NCBI GenBank assembly: GCA_964036315.1
Contig: OZ038509.1
Coordinates: 26,485,522 to 26,549,521 of the forward strand
From: Acanthosepion esculentum
Taxonomy: Eukaryota > Mollusca > Cephalopoda > Sepiida > Sepiidae
Direction: 5' to 3'
DNA: 64,000 nucleotides
Positions 50,395 through 61,775 of the stretch are shown one piece after another. The notes beneath the pieces are model-generated. The model worked only from the letters and a program-made list of their open reading frames with translations, did not search any database and was not told where the DNA came from. The first letter of the stretch is position 1; each line of letters opens with the position of its first letter. The position numbers and the translations under genes are program-made.

Positions 50395-51795
50395 ATATTA
50401 CATCTCCCAAGGCTGACTCAGATATTCCCAGCAATGAATGGGAGTTTTACTAGGGTTGTTTTGATTGAGCATGCAGGTCCCACAAGCCCTGCAGATCCTC
50501 TCAATGTCCATGTCTAAATTTGACCACCATATATCATTTCAAGCAAGGGCCTTCATGTGCACAACCACCATGTGTGTGTGTCTGGTAGAGCTGCTGCAGC
50601 ACCTTCAATCTTAATTCAGGCAGGATGACAACCCTGCTTCCGCATCGCATTGCACCCTCCTCACAAATCAACTCCTTTCGTTTGTTGAAATAGGAATTCA
50701 ATATTTCAATCAAAGTGTAACTACTCCAGCCCTTCATTGTATACTCGTAAACCAGGCTCAAAATGGGGTCCCACCTCGTTTCTGATCTCGCTGCTGACAC
50801 AGTCACCAGGGCATCAAACAGTTCATCAGGTGTACTCAATTTGTAGATGGAGAAAAATCCTGTTCTTGTGCACTTAGTGAGACGGTCCATGTTTCCATTA
50901 AGAGATCCAGCACGGTACTTCAACCTATAGTTGTCTGCTGCTAAGAAGATTACCCACTGTTATACCCTGACAGCATCAAGAGAGGGAATGGGTTTGCATT
51001 CTGTGAATAGTTCCAACGGCTTGTGGTCAGTGAATATTGTGAAGCAATTCCCATACAAATATTGGTGTAGCTTTTTCATGACAAAAACCAGAGCCAACCC
51101 TTCCTTTTCAATATGAGCATAATTTTGTTCAACATCAGAAAGTGTTTGTGAAATGTAGTCTATCAGCTTCTGACTCCCATCTTCCATTGCATGAGCCATT
51201 ACAGCTCCAAGTCCATAGGGAGAAGCGTCTGCTTGTACCAGAATGGGACTGGACAGGTCGAAATGAGTTAGGAGTGCAGAACACGGCACTCTGACTGGCA
51301 CCCCCATCTCCAAGCAGTGCCCTTCCTCATTAAACTCATCAAGTAAGCTTGAAAAATTTGGTAAATGACTGTGATAGTACTTCACTGCCCCAAAATAAGC
51401 TTTCAACTCTGTGACATTCTTGGGTGTGAGATCCCCTATCACAACAGCCACCATCTCTGGAAGAGTGCTGTGCCTTCCTTGTTGATTTTGAAACCGAGAT
51501 ATGTTACTTCCAGGAGAAGGAATTGCACTTACTCTTCAATTTTAGTGCTGCTTTATCCAGTGCAGCAAATGCACTTTGTGGGTTCTTTAGATGACTAGCA
51601 TCATCACCTGAAAGCAGGATATCATCCATGCGTACCTTACAGACGGGAATATCCTTCGTCCTTTTATCTATCTCTTGTTGAAAAATTCTGGTTGCACCGT
51701 CCAACCCAAATTGTAATCTGGTGGGCTGATATAATCTCTGATATATGTTTACCGTCAACAATTCCTGTTTCCTCATCCAGCTGTAATTACTGATA
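50395..51795 (-). pseudogene. Ty3/gypsy pol relic: RT, RNase H and integrase zinc region
   Basis: Order on the minus strand: LYQPTRLQFGLDGATRIFQQ and VRMDDILLSGDDASHL (RT; the catalytic box is RMDD); VTYLGFKINKEG in a shifted frame; LKAYFGAVKYYHSHLPNFSS (thumb/connection); VQADASPYGLGAVMAHAMED and FTIFTDHKPLELF (RNase H, first Asp visible); then HMVVVHMKALA and ICRACGTCMLNQNNPSKTP (integrase HHCC zinc region). At least three frameshifts or stops separate these, so it is inactive. No gag, protease or LTR was found. The 5' side ends near 51795. Confidence 0.9.
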
Positions 51796-53194
51796 GACAT
51801 GGCTTAAGTCTGGCTAGCTAAACTTCTGGCCACCTCTTAGTGATTGCCTCTTAGGTTTTCCTGCGTGAGTTCAAATCTCATCCTCATCCCCAAATGTTGT
51901 GTACTATTCAAACATGCTAAAACTGATAAGACGACAAAAGACAGAATTTACTTAAGAGAGCATAAATGAGCATCTGTCCAACAGGGTGGCCGTTCATCAC
52001 TTTCTGTTTATTATTAGGTACCATGAAAAGATGCCCGCTAGGGGTGAAGGACAGTAGCTCAACATATTGGGTCACTCAAAACAAGCGAACACAACCCTAC
52101 ATGTCGGTTCAATATATAACAGCAGCCATATCTATTTCACGTGGGCTAATTTCTCTTTTTCTCTGGCAACAATCTCTGAGTAACAGGAAAAGCATATAAA
52201 CAAAAATGTGCAGCCATTTGAAGACGTTTTTATAACTCCTTCTTTAGTTAAACTGAATATATTTTTTAATAAATATATTATTCTAAATGGAAAAACAATT
52301 TAGATTTTAAATTTGATCTTCTTGCCATCAGCAAAGTGACAGGTTTAATTGTTAAGAATGACTTTAATTTGAAACTGACACATTAGATTTGGCGATTTGT
52401 CTCCTGGAAGTCAAATGAGATCGCGACGAGATCAAGTTAACTGCCCGGTTAATTGTACTCAATTAATGTAGACACAGTAATGAGAAGTTTATCTCTTTTG
52501 CTCATAATGCTATCAAGGTTAAAGTTCAGTAATTCATTGACTTTATTTCATTATCAGCCACTCACTGTCTTACAGTTTGTTTTCATTTTCTTTTTTTTGT
52601 CAGCCATTTTGTTCTGCCATTTTAACTATTTTTGGTTTCGCAATTCTTTTTCGTTTTTTCTTCTTTCAAAAGCAAAATGAACAGACTGAAGCTTAGAAAA
52701 AAAATGTAATTGTCAGAATTCAATGTACCTCTGAGGTTGTTTTCTTTCTTTAATGTTTGTCTGTGGATTTAATTTTTCTTACAGAACTGCTGACTTGTGT
52801 CATTCTTGAAGAATGACTGATAATCATAAAAATATCTTGATTTTGACTTAAACTTTGTTATTTACTGACTCACAAATATTATTAACGGGGATGATGAAAA
52901 GAATTTGTTCTCAGAGATTTTTTATCACTTACATCTATTTTCAGAAATTTTGGCATTATTCAATGAACTATTCTGATGAGCATCTACATCTTAAGTTGCT
53001 TCTTTCAGAATCTTTAAGCCAATGGAATCTCTAACCATCCTTGAGTGAAACTAATATCTCGGAATCTTTTAGTTACTTTGAATCCTCCTTTAAAACATTA
53101 AAATATCTTTGGGCAAGTAACAAAGATTACCAAATGCAAGATACAACAGGCAGACGTGAAAATCTATTTATTGAAAAAACCTAAATATAAAGTC
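51796..53194. other. Spacer, possible tRNA-like trace near 51800-51890
   Basis: 'gagttcaaatctcatcct' (51868) resembles a B box preceded by 'ctagctaaacttctgg', but no full cloverleaf can be drawn. The rest is AT-rich without recognised features. Confidence 0.3.
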
Positions 53195-53730
53195 TTATAT
53201 TACCAAGAATTCATCTGAAAGTCTTTGAAAAAGACAACAATGAAAATGAGGATAGTCCAAAACATTCATTGAATATTAACAAAAATTCATCTGAAAGTCT
53301 TTGATAAAAACAACAATGAAGATGAGGATAGTCCAAAACATTCATTGAATATTAACAACAATTCATCTGAAAGACTTTGATAAAAACAACAATGAAGATG
53401 AGGATAGCCCAAAACATTCATTGAATATTAACAACAATTCATTTGAAAGTCTCTGACAAAAACAACAATGAAGATGAGGATAGTCCAAAACATTCATTGA
53501 ATATTAACAACAATTCATCTGAAAGTCTCTGACAAAAACAACAATGAAGATGAGGATAGCCCAAAACATTCATTGAATATTAACAACAATTCATCTGAAA
53601 GTCTCTGACAAAAACAACAATGAAGATGAGGATAGTCCAAAACATTCATTGAATATTAATAAAAATCATATGAAAGTCTCTGATAAAATCAACAATGAAA
53701 ATTAGGATTGCTTAAGAATTAGTTGAATAT
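53195..53730 (+). repeat. 76-bp tandem array (about 7 units)
   Basis: 'cattcattgaatatt' at 53263, 53339, 53415, 53491, 53567 and 53643. Each unit also holds 'aattcatctgaaagtctctg' and 'acaacaatgaagatgaggat'. The flanking end units are more diverged. Confidence 0.92.
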
Positions 53731-54149
53731 TAACAAATTGTCATTATGACAAAAAAAATGTAACTTGATTTTGGAATATGGAGGCTGTTTGAATCTGGAA
53801 TTAAATCACGAGTGTTTGAAAATGGATGCTGTTTACATCCGTGTTCAGTTGTCATGAAGACAGTTGTCTAGGATTTCAATATGAGAAGACTGCCATAGAA
53901 ATAGCATCTTGTTTATGAGAAATACTGTTAAGTCTGTGTTTCAAAGTATTTTTAAGTTTTCTCCATCATATTTAAAGGTCTATTCAACGTAAATTTGTCT
54001 TGATTAATAACTGTATGCTGTTTAGTGTTACACTTTTCTTTTCCAATAAAAGTCTACAGTTGATTTTCAGTAATTGATATTTTTAGAAATTTTAATGCTA
54101 TCCTGTTTTGTTAATAATAATAATAATAATAATCTTATAGCTTACATAG
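53731..54149. other. Spacer
   Basis: No supported features. Confidence 0.3.
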
Positions 54150-55420
54150 ACTTCTCTCCATACAATCTCAGCAATTACATTTTTTTCTCTCTCTTATTAC
54201 ATGGCATTTCAACTGTTTGAATCTTCTGATACAAAAAAAACTTGATGTCTCTTGAAGTCTCTCGGTGAGACTTGTGGTCAACTGATACTGCACAAAGCAA
54301 AACACAATAATAATAATAATAATAATAACAATCATCTGTTCTATGACCATTAAAATTTTCTGTGTTTGTAGAAAATGTAACAATAAAATAATTGTGGCTT
54401 TTGAAAGGATATCAAAAAGAGTGAACAAATGTGGAACAAGCTCCTGGTCGCTCTAAAAAATATATGAATTACAAGAAATCGTACTCTTGGGTATATCTCA
54501 CATCTTGCATAGATTTCTCTCCATTTAATGACTCGTCCTGGGTATGATGATAAACTACATCCAGCAGTAAGATTCAGAGATTTGAGTAGCGTGAAACCAC
54601 CTTTTAATTACTGTTATCCCCAAATCCACCCTGACCCTGGGTGGTAGCACCTGTTAGGGTCCTTGCTATGGGCAAATAGTGAACTCCCAAACAAAAAACT
54701 ATGAAAGTATAAAAATATATTTTTACAGTAAAATTACCAGCAATTCATTTTTATATATAAAAAAAATTACCAAAAATACATATTTATAGTAAAATAACCA
54801 ACGATACATTTTATCTGGAGTTGTAGGCATACAATTGCATTCAAAATATATTTAGTTGAAGCTATAAAATTGTGTTCAAAATATATTTAGTTGAAGCCAT
54901 AAAATTGTGTTCAAAATATTTAGATTTCGGCATTAAATAACCCATGGAGGTGTTGATATGCTTATAAACAAAATCAACCAATCATGTAGTGACCACAATT
55001 ACATATCTTTTTCCTCTCAGATTGGATCACACCTCATCTGTTTGCATTTTCTAATACAAAAAAAATTTGTTATCTCTTGAAATCTCTGGGTGAGACTTGG
55101 TGGGGAGGTAACCCATACTACAGAAAGCAACAAGAACAAAAAAAAATAAAGAAAGTTGTTATTCTTGTCATATATTGTTTGATCTACATTATCCCCTTCC
55201 TGTCCTAGGTATGACGATAAACTACGTCCAGCAGCAAGGCCTCTGATCAGGAGGTTTTGAGGAGTGTGGAACCACCTCTTAATTGCTGGTGTTCCCAGGT
55301 CCACCCTGACCAGGGGTGGTAGTACCTGTTAGGGTCCCAGCTATGGCCAAATAGTTAACCCCCAAACTAGTGTTATAACACTATGAAAGTGTAAAAATAG
55401 ATTTTATTACCAGAAATACT
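54150..55420. repeat. Two direct copies of an unknown element about 850 bp apart
   Basis: 54170-54760 and 55010-55420 share 'ctgatacaaaaaaaacttga', 'tctctcggtgagacttg', 'gatgataaactacatccagc', 'ccaccctgaccctgggtggt' and 'agcacctgttagggtcc' in the same order. They are diverged, with different (TAA)n content. The element type is unknown. Confidence 0.6.
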
Positions 55421-55499
55421 TTTTTGTTTTTAAATTATCACCAGCAATACATTTTTTAAGAAAAAAATATTACCAAAAATAGATTTTTGAAGGAAAAAA

Positions 55500-55785
55500 A
55501 TATTACCAGTAACAAAAATTTTGTTGGCATTAAATAACCAATTGAGGTTGATATGCTGTAAAACAAACCAAACCAAACTATCGCTATGAATCTATTTCAA
55601 AATTTTGTTGGTATTAAATGACCCACTGAGGTTGATATGGCATAAAACAAAACAATAAACCAACCAGAAATAGATTTTGTAAAAAAAATATTACTAACAA
55701 TGAAAATTTTGTCAGTATTAAATAACCCATTGAGGTTGATATGCCATAAAACAAAATAAACCAAATAAACCAAACCAAACATTAT
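55500..55785 (+). repeat. Triplicated LINE/SINE 3' tail
   Basis: Three tails of the form 'attaaataacccattgaggt'+'tgatatgccataaaaca' lie at about 55530, 55612 and 55715, separated by 'aaaaatattac'-like spacers and (aacc/aaac)n. Confidence 0.65.
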
Positions 55786-56222
55786 CCCCTTCCTGGTCTT
55801 GATTACAAATGATCTCAAGCAGTTTTATACAGAAATTAGCTTTTTCTCTTATTTATTTATTTTTTATGCATAAACAAATTTTTCCTTGGTTAAAAGTAGT
55901 TTACCATCCTAATGTTGGTAATGGATTATGCATAATTTATGTCAGAATTTCTTAAATGAAAAACTATGCTTTACTATTTGGACCAGCATATTCGTCTTGG
56001 TTGCTAAGCACACATTATTTGAGTAACTTCACCTTTTCAAATGCCTGTCTTTATACTTGTTGGACCAAATCCTTTATTCAATCCACAAGGGTAGACTGTT
56101 CTCATTCTGATTTATATGTTTAGGGAATATTTCCTATCAACCAGTCTTATTTACCTTTGTGTCACTTGTCCATTTCATTTCACTGAAACTGGCTATGTGA
56201 CTTTCTTCAGCACTACCAGAAA
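55786..56222. other. Spacer
   Basis: No supported features. Confidence 0.3.
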
Positions 56223-56300
56223 TAGGGATTGAACTCGCAACTGACAAGGAACTAGATATATTTTAACCAACACTTTAATCCACTAGGCCATGTGTCTCTT
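56223..56300 (-). mobile_element. tRNA-like head of a related SINE, minus strand (family B, left part)
   Basis: Minus strand: ATGGCCTAGTGGATTAAAG (A box TGGCCTAGTGG) and a B box 'gagttcaatccc' about 50 nt later. The inserted foldback element at 56315 separates it from 56630-56740. Confidence 0.6.
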
Positions 56301-56314
56301 AGAATAAGAATTCA

Positions 56315-56615
56315 CTATTTACATTATTCGGACTATTGTCCTCATCTTTGTCGCCATATTTATTACAATGTTTTGGCCATTGTATGCTCCAACTTTCTTC
56401 AGGTGGTTGGAATGTCGAACTGCACATAGCACGTGGAATTAGAACAGTCTACCCCAGTGAGCGAAATAAAGGGTTCAGTTCGACATTCCAACCACCTGAA
56501 GAAGGCCGAAGCATACAACGGCCAAAACGTTGTAATAAATATGGCGACAAAGATGAGGACAATAGTCCGAATAATGTAAATAGTATACATAATACCTCAT
56601 CTCAGAAATATAGAC
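56315..56615. mobile_element. Foldback family A with 12-14 bp target duplication
   Basis: A minus-oriented half (56315-56420) joins a plus-oriented copy starting in the body ('cacgtggaattagaacagtc') and ending with the family tail. 'agaataagaattca' is repeated at 56301-56314 and 56616-56629 (14 bp; the first two bases may belong to the element end). Both halves carry the CTGAAGA..GAAAC-like block. Confidence 0.9.
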
Positions 56616-56629
56616 AGAATAAGAATTCA

Positions 56630-56740
56630 GTTCAATATTCTAAAAATGTTAGTATGGCGACAGACACCTGATGAAGACCTACGGATACAATGGCTGAAAC
56701 GTTGTGAGCATACTGGTAGATAAAAGTGAATATAATAAAA
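56630..56740 (+). mobile_element. Family B 3' part with hammerhead-like block
   Basis: 'agtatggcgacagacac', CTGATGA, 'agacctacggatacaatggct', GAAAC, gtt, GTG, 'agcatact'. The outer strands AGTATG/CATACT could pair as distal stem I, but position 17 is G, so cleavage is not expected. It has the same theme as family A. Confidence 0.5.
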
Positions 56741-56924
56741 TAAATTAAACATTTCTTAATTTTGGGGAGACCTTTTTTCTTAACATTCTATTGATGTTTG
56801 AATCATATAAACCATATGTGTTTGTTTTTTTTAATATACATCATTTTTAACTGTATTATTTTTTGCTATTTTAAAATCCAACATCAACTAGTTGCTTCCC
56901 GCCACCCCCAATAAAAATACCCAA

Positions 56925-57245
56925 CTATTAGTAGTTTGTGTAACACATTGTTCTGTGTTGAAGGAGGCAAAAGAGGAGGGCAGTGATGAAGAAAAACCTT
57001 ACTGCTGCTGCTGCTGCCGCCGCCGTCGTCGTCGTCGTCGTCAACGGTACTGCTACTACAACTACTAGCACTCTACCGGCTGCTGCTAACTCAGTGGCAC
57101 TTAAGCAAGAAGAAAAATAAATAGCTTCTTTCTGTACGTCTCCATTCATCTTGTAGTAGCACTTTTTCTGTAGTAGATATCTACCCCAACAGACTGCCTT
57201 ACCTTCTACCCTACTACCGAAAAGCAACTGACTGACTGACTGTCT
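56925..57245. repeat. Triplet-repeat-rich, CpG-containing segment
   Basis: (CTG)n, (CCG)n and (TCG)n runs at 57003-57042 are followed by 'actgctactacaactactag'. The minus-strand frame here is a Thr/Ala-rich low-complexity stretch, not a recognisable gene. Confidence 0.7.
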
Positions 57246-57550
57246 GTTTCAGCTATGCTTAATTAGAGAGAAAATTTGGTGTCATTAAAATTTTTACGCA
57301 GAAAAAGGATCTCTGGAATAGGGACCCGGACCCACCTACATGCCCTGTAGCTGCTGGGAACTACCGCCGGAATTTTCGTGTTGGTGGAGTACACAGTCCA
57401 ATGGAGGGTCTACCGGCCACAACAACCACCAAAAACAGATGGGGGCTCGTTACGGTTAGATATATTTACATATTTTACTTATAAAAACACATCCACTCTC
57501 CCACCGGGTTGGATGACACTCGTTATGTGACAATAAATTCTGAAAATCGA

Positions 57551-57552
<2 letters not shown>

Positions 57553-57610
<58 letters not shown>

Positions 57611-57624
57611 CGCGGCGCGGCGCC
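57553..57624. repeat. (GT)n followed by a GC-only palindrome
   Basis: About 28 GT units run into 'ggcgcggcgcggcgcc' (57609-57624), the most GC-rich string in the window. Confidence 0.9.
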
Positions 57625-58189
57625 ATCACTTTGTAAGTGATTTATTTACTTACCTTTTTTAGTGACGATAAAGAAAATATTATTTATTAATAAATGTTAA
57701 TTTCCATTCTAGTGTCGAGTTAAGGTCAGAATTTTATTGTCCAGTTATTTTATTTTTGTTTTTTTAATTACAGTCTCTTTTTTCTTTTTTTAATGATTTC
57801 AATCGCACGACCTTTTTTGTCACACGTTTTTTCATGTAAAATATTTCTAATGGACTTATGTAATTATTACGCGTCGCTTCTTCTTTCTCTCTAAGACTCG
57901 AAACCGAACCGTTTTTATGAGTTGAAGAGAACTCAGGAATCTCTGTGACAATCTGAAGAAATGTTCTTTACACATCACATGATTTCTTTCTTCCGTTTTC
58001 AATCCAAAGGGATCCTCCCATTGATCTGTTCGACACAATTAAATTAAAAATTATCTATACATGGAAAAAGTAATTGTCTTCAGCTGACAATCGTATGCTT
58101 GTCTAGATTTCGATTCACCAAAAATGATTTTTTTTAAATAAATCTTTATAATATCAGGCTTTAAAATTAGTTTGGCAAAAGGAGACAAG
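57625..58189. other. Spacer with several CpGs
   Basis: 'cactttgtaagtgattta' contains a splice-donor-like GTAAGT, but no exon can be supported. No coding motif is seen in the 60-residue minus-strand frame at 57856-58038. Confidence 0.25.
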
Positions 58190-58268
58190 CGTGGTGGAAC
58201 ACCTTGTGAGGATCGAACCTACTATACAGTAGTAATGGTCTATTGAATTAGCTCACGAACCATGGTCT
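58190..58268 (-). tRNA. tRNA-like sequence (pseudogene or SINE head)
   Basis: Minus strand: 'gttcgtgagctaattcaata' (A-box region), then a B box GGTTCGATCC, then 'tcacaaggtgttccaccac'. The arms pair poorly. Confidence 0.45.
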
Positions 58269-58589
58269 TACAACTAGATGCCCATCTTCTGTGTTTTCCG
58301 ATGTTGAAAATTTTTCGTTTTTTATTTTTTAAATGTCTTCCTCGTTCTCTTTGTTTTAATTTCTCTCAAATTATAGGATCGGGTGTGAATGTGTTTAGTT
58401 TTATGGTTGATTTAAGTGCAGATTTTCGGTTTAAAATTCTCAACTTCAGCTACTTCAGGTTGTTATTTTTGGCTAATGTCAATTTCAACGCTCAACAAGT
58501 ATTTTTTTCTATAACTTCACACTGACTCTTCTTAAAAAAAAATATAGCTGCTTCTTTTCTTTCTTTTTTTTTAACTATTATTATTCCTT

Positions 58590-59010
58590 AGCACGTACGT
58601 TACGCCTTGACAATACACCATAAATAATGGTCTATTCCGTTTCGATAGAGAGAAAAGACGGAAAAGACATATCAGAGACGCTGTCTGGTTTCAGTGAAAG
58701 AAAAAACAGAAGAAAGAAACAAACAAACAACAAACTCGTGTTTAACGTCTGCTTCATTAAATTACCAAAAAAATGATCATTTTTTAATATCTTTTCACTT
58801 GCACCTTCTCACTTCTTTAAATAATGACCAGCGTTCATATTTATGACTGTTATTAAAATGTTTTTTTTAATGTTTTTACATTCAAAAAAATAATATTGTA
58901 ATAAGGGGCGGGGGCACTGTCATTTTATAGACGTTGAACTAGCAGAGAGACTTCAATCGTTAATTTAAGAATTACGATTCATCAGAAAACCGTGACATTT
59001 TCACAGGTAT
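58590..59010 (+). repeat. Dispersed repeat R1, forward copy
   Basis: It shares 'ataatggtctattccgtttc', 'agtgtttaacgtc'-like 'cgtgtttaacgtctgctt', 'gttcatatttatgactgtta' and 'gaattacgattcatcagaaa' with the 1-420 copy. Confidence 0.6.
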
Positions 59011-59119
59011 TTTTCTGTTGTATACCCATTTCCTTCCGGGTACCAACAAGAAACCTTAGGTCAGAAATGTCTTCATGATAGCTTCCACTAAACATTTTTT
59101 TTGTAAAAAAAAAAAAAAA

Positions 59120-59850
59120 TTAACCTCACACACATTTTACATAGATAAAGCTCTTCGTAATGTGTGAGCTGTATTTGTGAGTACAATTTTTTTATATTTC
59201 TTTAAGGCACGGGCTACCAGAAATCCCTTCAGTGAGTCTATCGGAACGTTTTCCAATCAACCTGAGGGATCCAACTACAACAGGAATTATAAATGTTCTC
59301 ATGGGCCACATTTCTTTTTAGATTCCACTTCAAGATCTTTGTATTTTAATAGTTTTTTTGAAGATCTTCAAAGATACATTACAATTTGCAGGGAGTGTCA
59401 TGTCAATAAGAAAGCACATTCTGTTTTTGTGGTCTTTCATCACGATGTCTGGGCGATTAGATTTGATTGTTCTGTCTGTGTGTATTGTAAAGTTCCATAA
59501 AATTGTTACAGGTCCTATCTTCTCTGTAACCGGGTCTGGGTGATGTTCATATCAGTTTCTTGCAGTTTCCTTTCCATGAAAGTTGCAGATTTCCCAGTGC
59601 GGATATTGACCCATTCTATCATGCCGAGTTTTATATTCAGTGCGTGCTAACACTGTGAAACCTGATACAAGATGGTCAAATGTTTCTGCATATTTATCAC
59701 AGAAACTACATTTGGGATCAACACAATTTTTCAGTGTGTGTGCTTGGTAATTTCTAGTTAGCAAGCATTGGTCCTGTGCAGCAAGAATAAAACCTTCGGT
59801 TTCAGCTTTTAACTCTGCACTACATATTGTTATTGTTGTTATTATTTGTC
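59120..59850 (-). pseudogene. LINE C-terminus with CCHC knuckle and restriction-like endonuclease
   Basis: Minus strand: KAETEGFILAAQDQCLLTRN, then DPKCSFCDKYAETFDHLVSG, then F in place of the final zinc-binding Cys (CX2CX8HX4F). Next come ARTEYKTRHDRMGQYPHWEI and, after a stop, KIGPVTILWNFTIHTDRTIK, NRPDIVMKDHKNRMCFLIDM, and the end region FIIPVVVGSLRLIGKRSD. RPD..LID matches the PD-(D/E)XK layout of endonucleases in R2-like LINEs. Stops, plus the lost Cys, mark it as inactive. Confidence 0.75.
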
Positions 59851-59989
59851 CTGTTAAGGTCTTTTTTTCTACCCTTTTCTCATAAAGATTGTCACGTGAT
59901 AGTCAAATGATGCCCATTCGAATATTGCTCAATAAGTGATGAATTTACTTAAAATCTGACCACAGCCATGCTTTTCATTAGGATGTTCC

Positions 59990-60680
59990 TTTCTTAAAGA
60001 CATTTCTATATACTATTGTTAACCCAATACAAAGCCTAAGTGCCACTCAAGGTAGAGGTTAATGAATGAGGTTTTAAGGGGGTAGAAGGACAGAGTGAAA
60101 AGTGCATATTAGGAGGATATGTGGGATAGATAACGGTTGACACTCGGTACCGATTGTGGTGATTGGGGAATCATCCTTTCAGGAATCTGTTCCATAATGT
60201 AACAATTTTGGAGAAGAAGCTATCTGAATTGAACTTCCTCCTTACCAATGGAATACAAAGGGAATGAGGATGAGCCGCCACTGTGTATGGTCGGTCTTAG
60301 CTGTAGACGTTTGGCCCTGGTGGAGATAAGAAATATAGCTCGTTTGAACATCTGCCATGGAAATAGTAACAGAGTAGTGAAAGGCTAGCAACGTTTCATC
60401 TTTGGGGAAAGTGGTTGTAGGGTGGAAAATAATTCATCATCCACAAGGCCACGTAAACACTTTTGCACTCTGACAAGGCTGGAAAGTGGAGACTTGAACA
60501 GCTCCTGTCCATATATGACAGCAGTACTCCGTTTTTGGTCGGATTTGGCTCTTGTAAATATAGAGCCTGGCAGGAGGGGTCAGGTACTTCCTGGAGCGGT
60601 ACAAGGAACTGACCATTTTTCCAGCATCTTTAACAATGAATCGTATATATGAGTTCCAGTTGAGGCTTGGAGTTAACTTC
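59990..60680 (-). pseudogene. LINE-B RT C-terminal relic and 3' end, minus strand
   Basis: Minus strand: WNSYIRFIVKDAGKMVSSLY, RSRKYLTPPARLYIYKSQIR and PKTEYCCHIW, then a decayed stretch, then LINE-B tail blocks ('accgagtgtcaaccgttatc', 'ctctaccttgagtggcactt', 'aggctttgtattgggttaac') down to about 60005. Frameshifts are present. This is the longest LINE-B copy in the window. Confidence 0.8.
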
Positions 60681-60699
60681 AGTCCCAGTAGCCATAGCA

Positions 60700-61195
60700 G
60701 TATTATTATTTTGCAGTTAAAAGAAAGAATTCACAATAAAAAAAACTATTGATTATTGGACAAAACTTCCATGAATCTCGGTGTCTTCTTCTTTTTGTGC
60801 CACATCCCTTCAGGACATGGACGATCATGGATCTCCATAACTTCCTATCGTTTGTAGGTTTTAGTAATGTGTGTCTGTTATCCGTCCCACTCCCTTTCTT
60901 TCGCCATTTACACAAACTTGTTAGGTAGGTTACTCGCTGATTCCCTCTGTCCTTCTTGTATTCAGTATGTATTGCGAGTGTCAGATTCTCCAAGCCCTCT
61001 TTCCTTATTATGTGACATCAAGAGTTCAACTGTCTCTATTTGATTTTAACATTTTTTTCTTAAAACATCCTTATTGCTCACATGTTCCGTCCGTGGCATT
61101 CTCAGTATCCTTCTGTAGACCACATCTCTGTGCTTCACGTCTCTTCTTCATCTGTGAAGATATTGTCCAGCATTCATTGTCATGTACATTAATTG
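60700..61195 (-). pseudogene. LINE-C C-terminal relic, minus strand
   Basis: Minus strand: 'atgctggacaatatcttcac' with 'agatgaagaagagacgtgaa' (WTISSQMKKR-like), then KEGLENLTLAIHTEYKKDR, NQRVTYLTSLCKWRKKGS and NDRKLWRSMIVHVLKGCGT (95-residue frame at 60706-60993). It covers both the segment amplified at 3366-5655 and the one amplified at 35735-36540, so it shows what an unamplified copy looks like. Confidence 0.85.
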
Positions 61196-61199
61196 ATTG

Positions 61200-61696
61200 A
61201 TTTGTTTTTTTACGGCTTATCAACCTTTTACAGGTTATTTAAAGCCAGAAAATATTTTTAGGTTATAAGAATTTTTGGAGATATTAATGATTTACTGATG
61301 CAAATCCTACTAATTAACCTATAGCTGGGGGGAAGAGGTGGATTCATACCTTTTCCAAGGGTATCAACCGACTCCCAAGAGGATGTTTCCCCGATCAATA
61401 CAATGTTAACCTGTTCAAATGTAGGGTTAACCATTATCTTCCCTTCCTATGCGTATAAACTGCCTATTAGCTTAAGCCTCTACTTCGAGTGGCCTCCGAG
61501 CCTTGTACAGGGTGAACCTTACTGTAAAAAATAACAAACCCCATGGGAATTGGAACTTGGCTATCTGATTTCCAATTCTCTTGCGTTATCAATTACACCA
61601 CACCCATACATCCAAGCTTACAGCACCTTGTATTCCCAATCGATCATCCATCTAGATACTGACCAGACTCGACATTGCTTAACTTCGATGATACAC
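61200..61696 (-). mobile_element. 5S rRNA/tRNA composite SINE, copy 3, interrupted by a LINE-B tail
   Basis: The tail and body lie at 61200-61363; the tRNA-like and 5S parts lie at 61541-61696. A LINE-B 3' end ('gactcccaagaggatgtttc', 'ccttgtacagggtgaacctt', A-rich end at 61540) fills the gap at 61364-61540. A short LINE-C fragment ('actgccatatagaaggatta') abuts the 5S end. Confidence 0.75.
61614..61696 (-). rRNA. 5S rRNA-derived head, truncated (pseudogene)
   Basis: 'aagcttacagcaccttgtat', 'gatcatccatctagatactg' and 'gacattgcttaacttcgatg' match the 3' two-thirds of the 5S complement. The 5S 5' part is missing. Confidence 0.7.
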
Positions 61697-61775
61697 TGCC
61701 ATATAGAAGGATTAATATTACATAACAGTTTAACGCTCTTTTCTTTGTTTCTGATTAAATGTTCCTGTTTCTTAA

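Noticed and set aside
53195..53730. 76-bp periodic repeats considered as CRISPR-like
   Set aside because: No variable spacers; the whole unit is repeated.
56928..57227. 99-residue minus-strand frame with Thr and Ala runs as a gene
   Set aside because: The runs come from triplet repeats; there is no conserved domain on either side.
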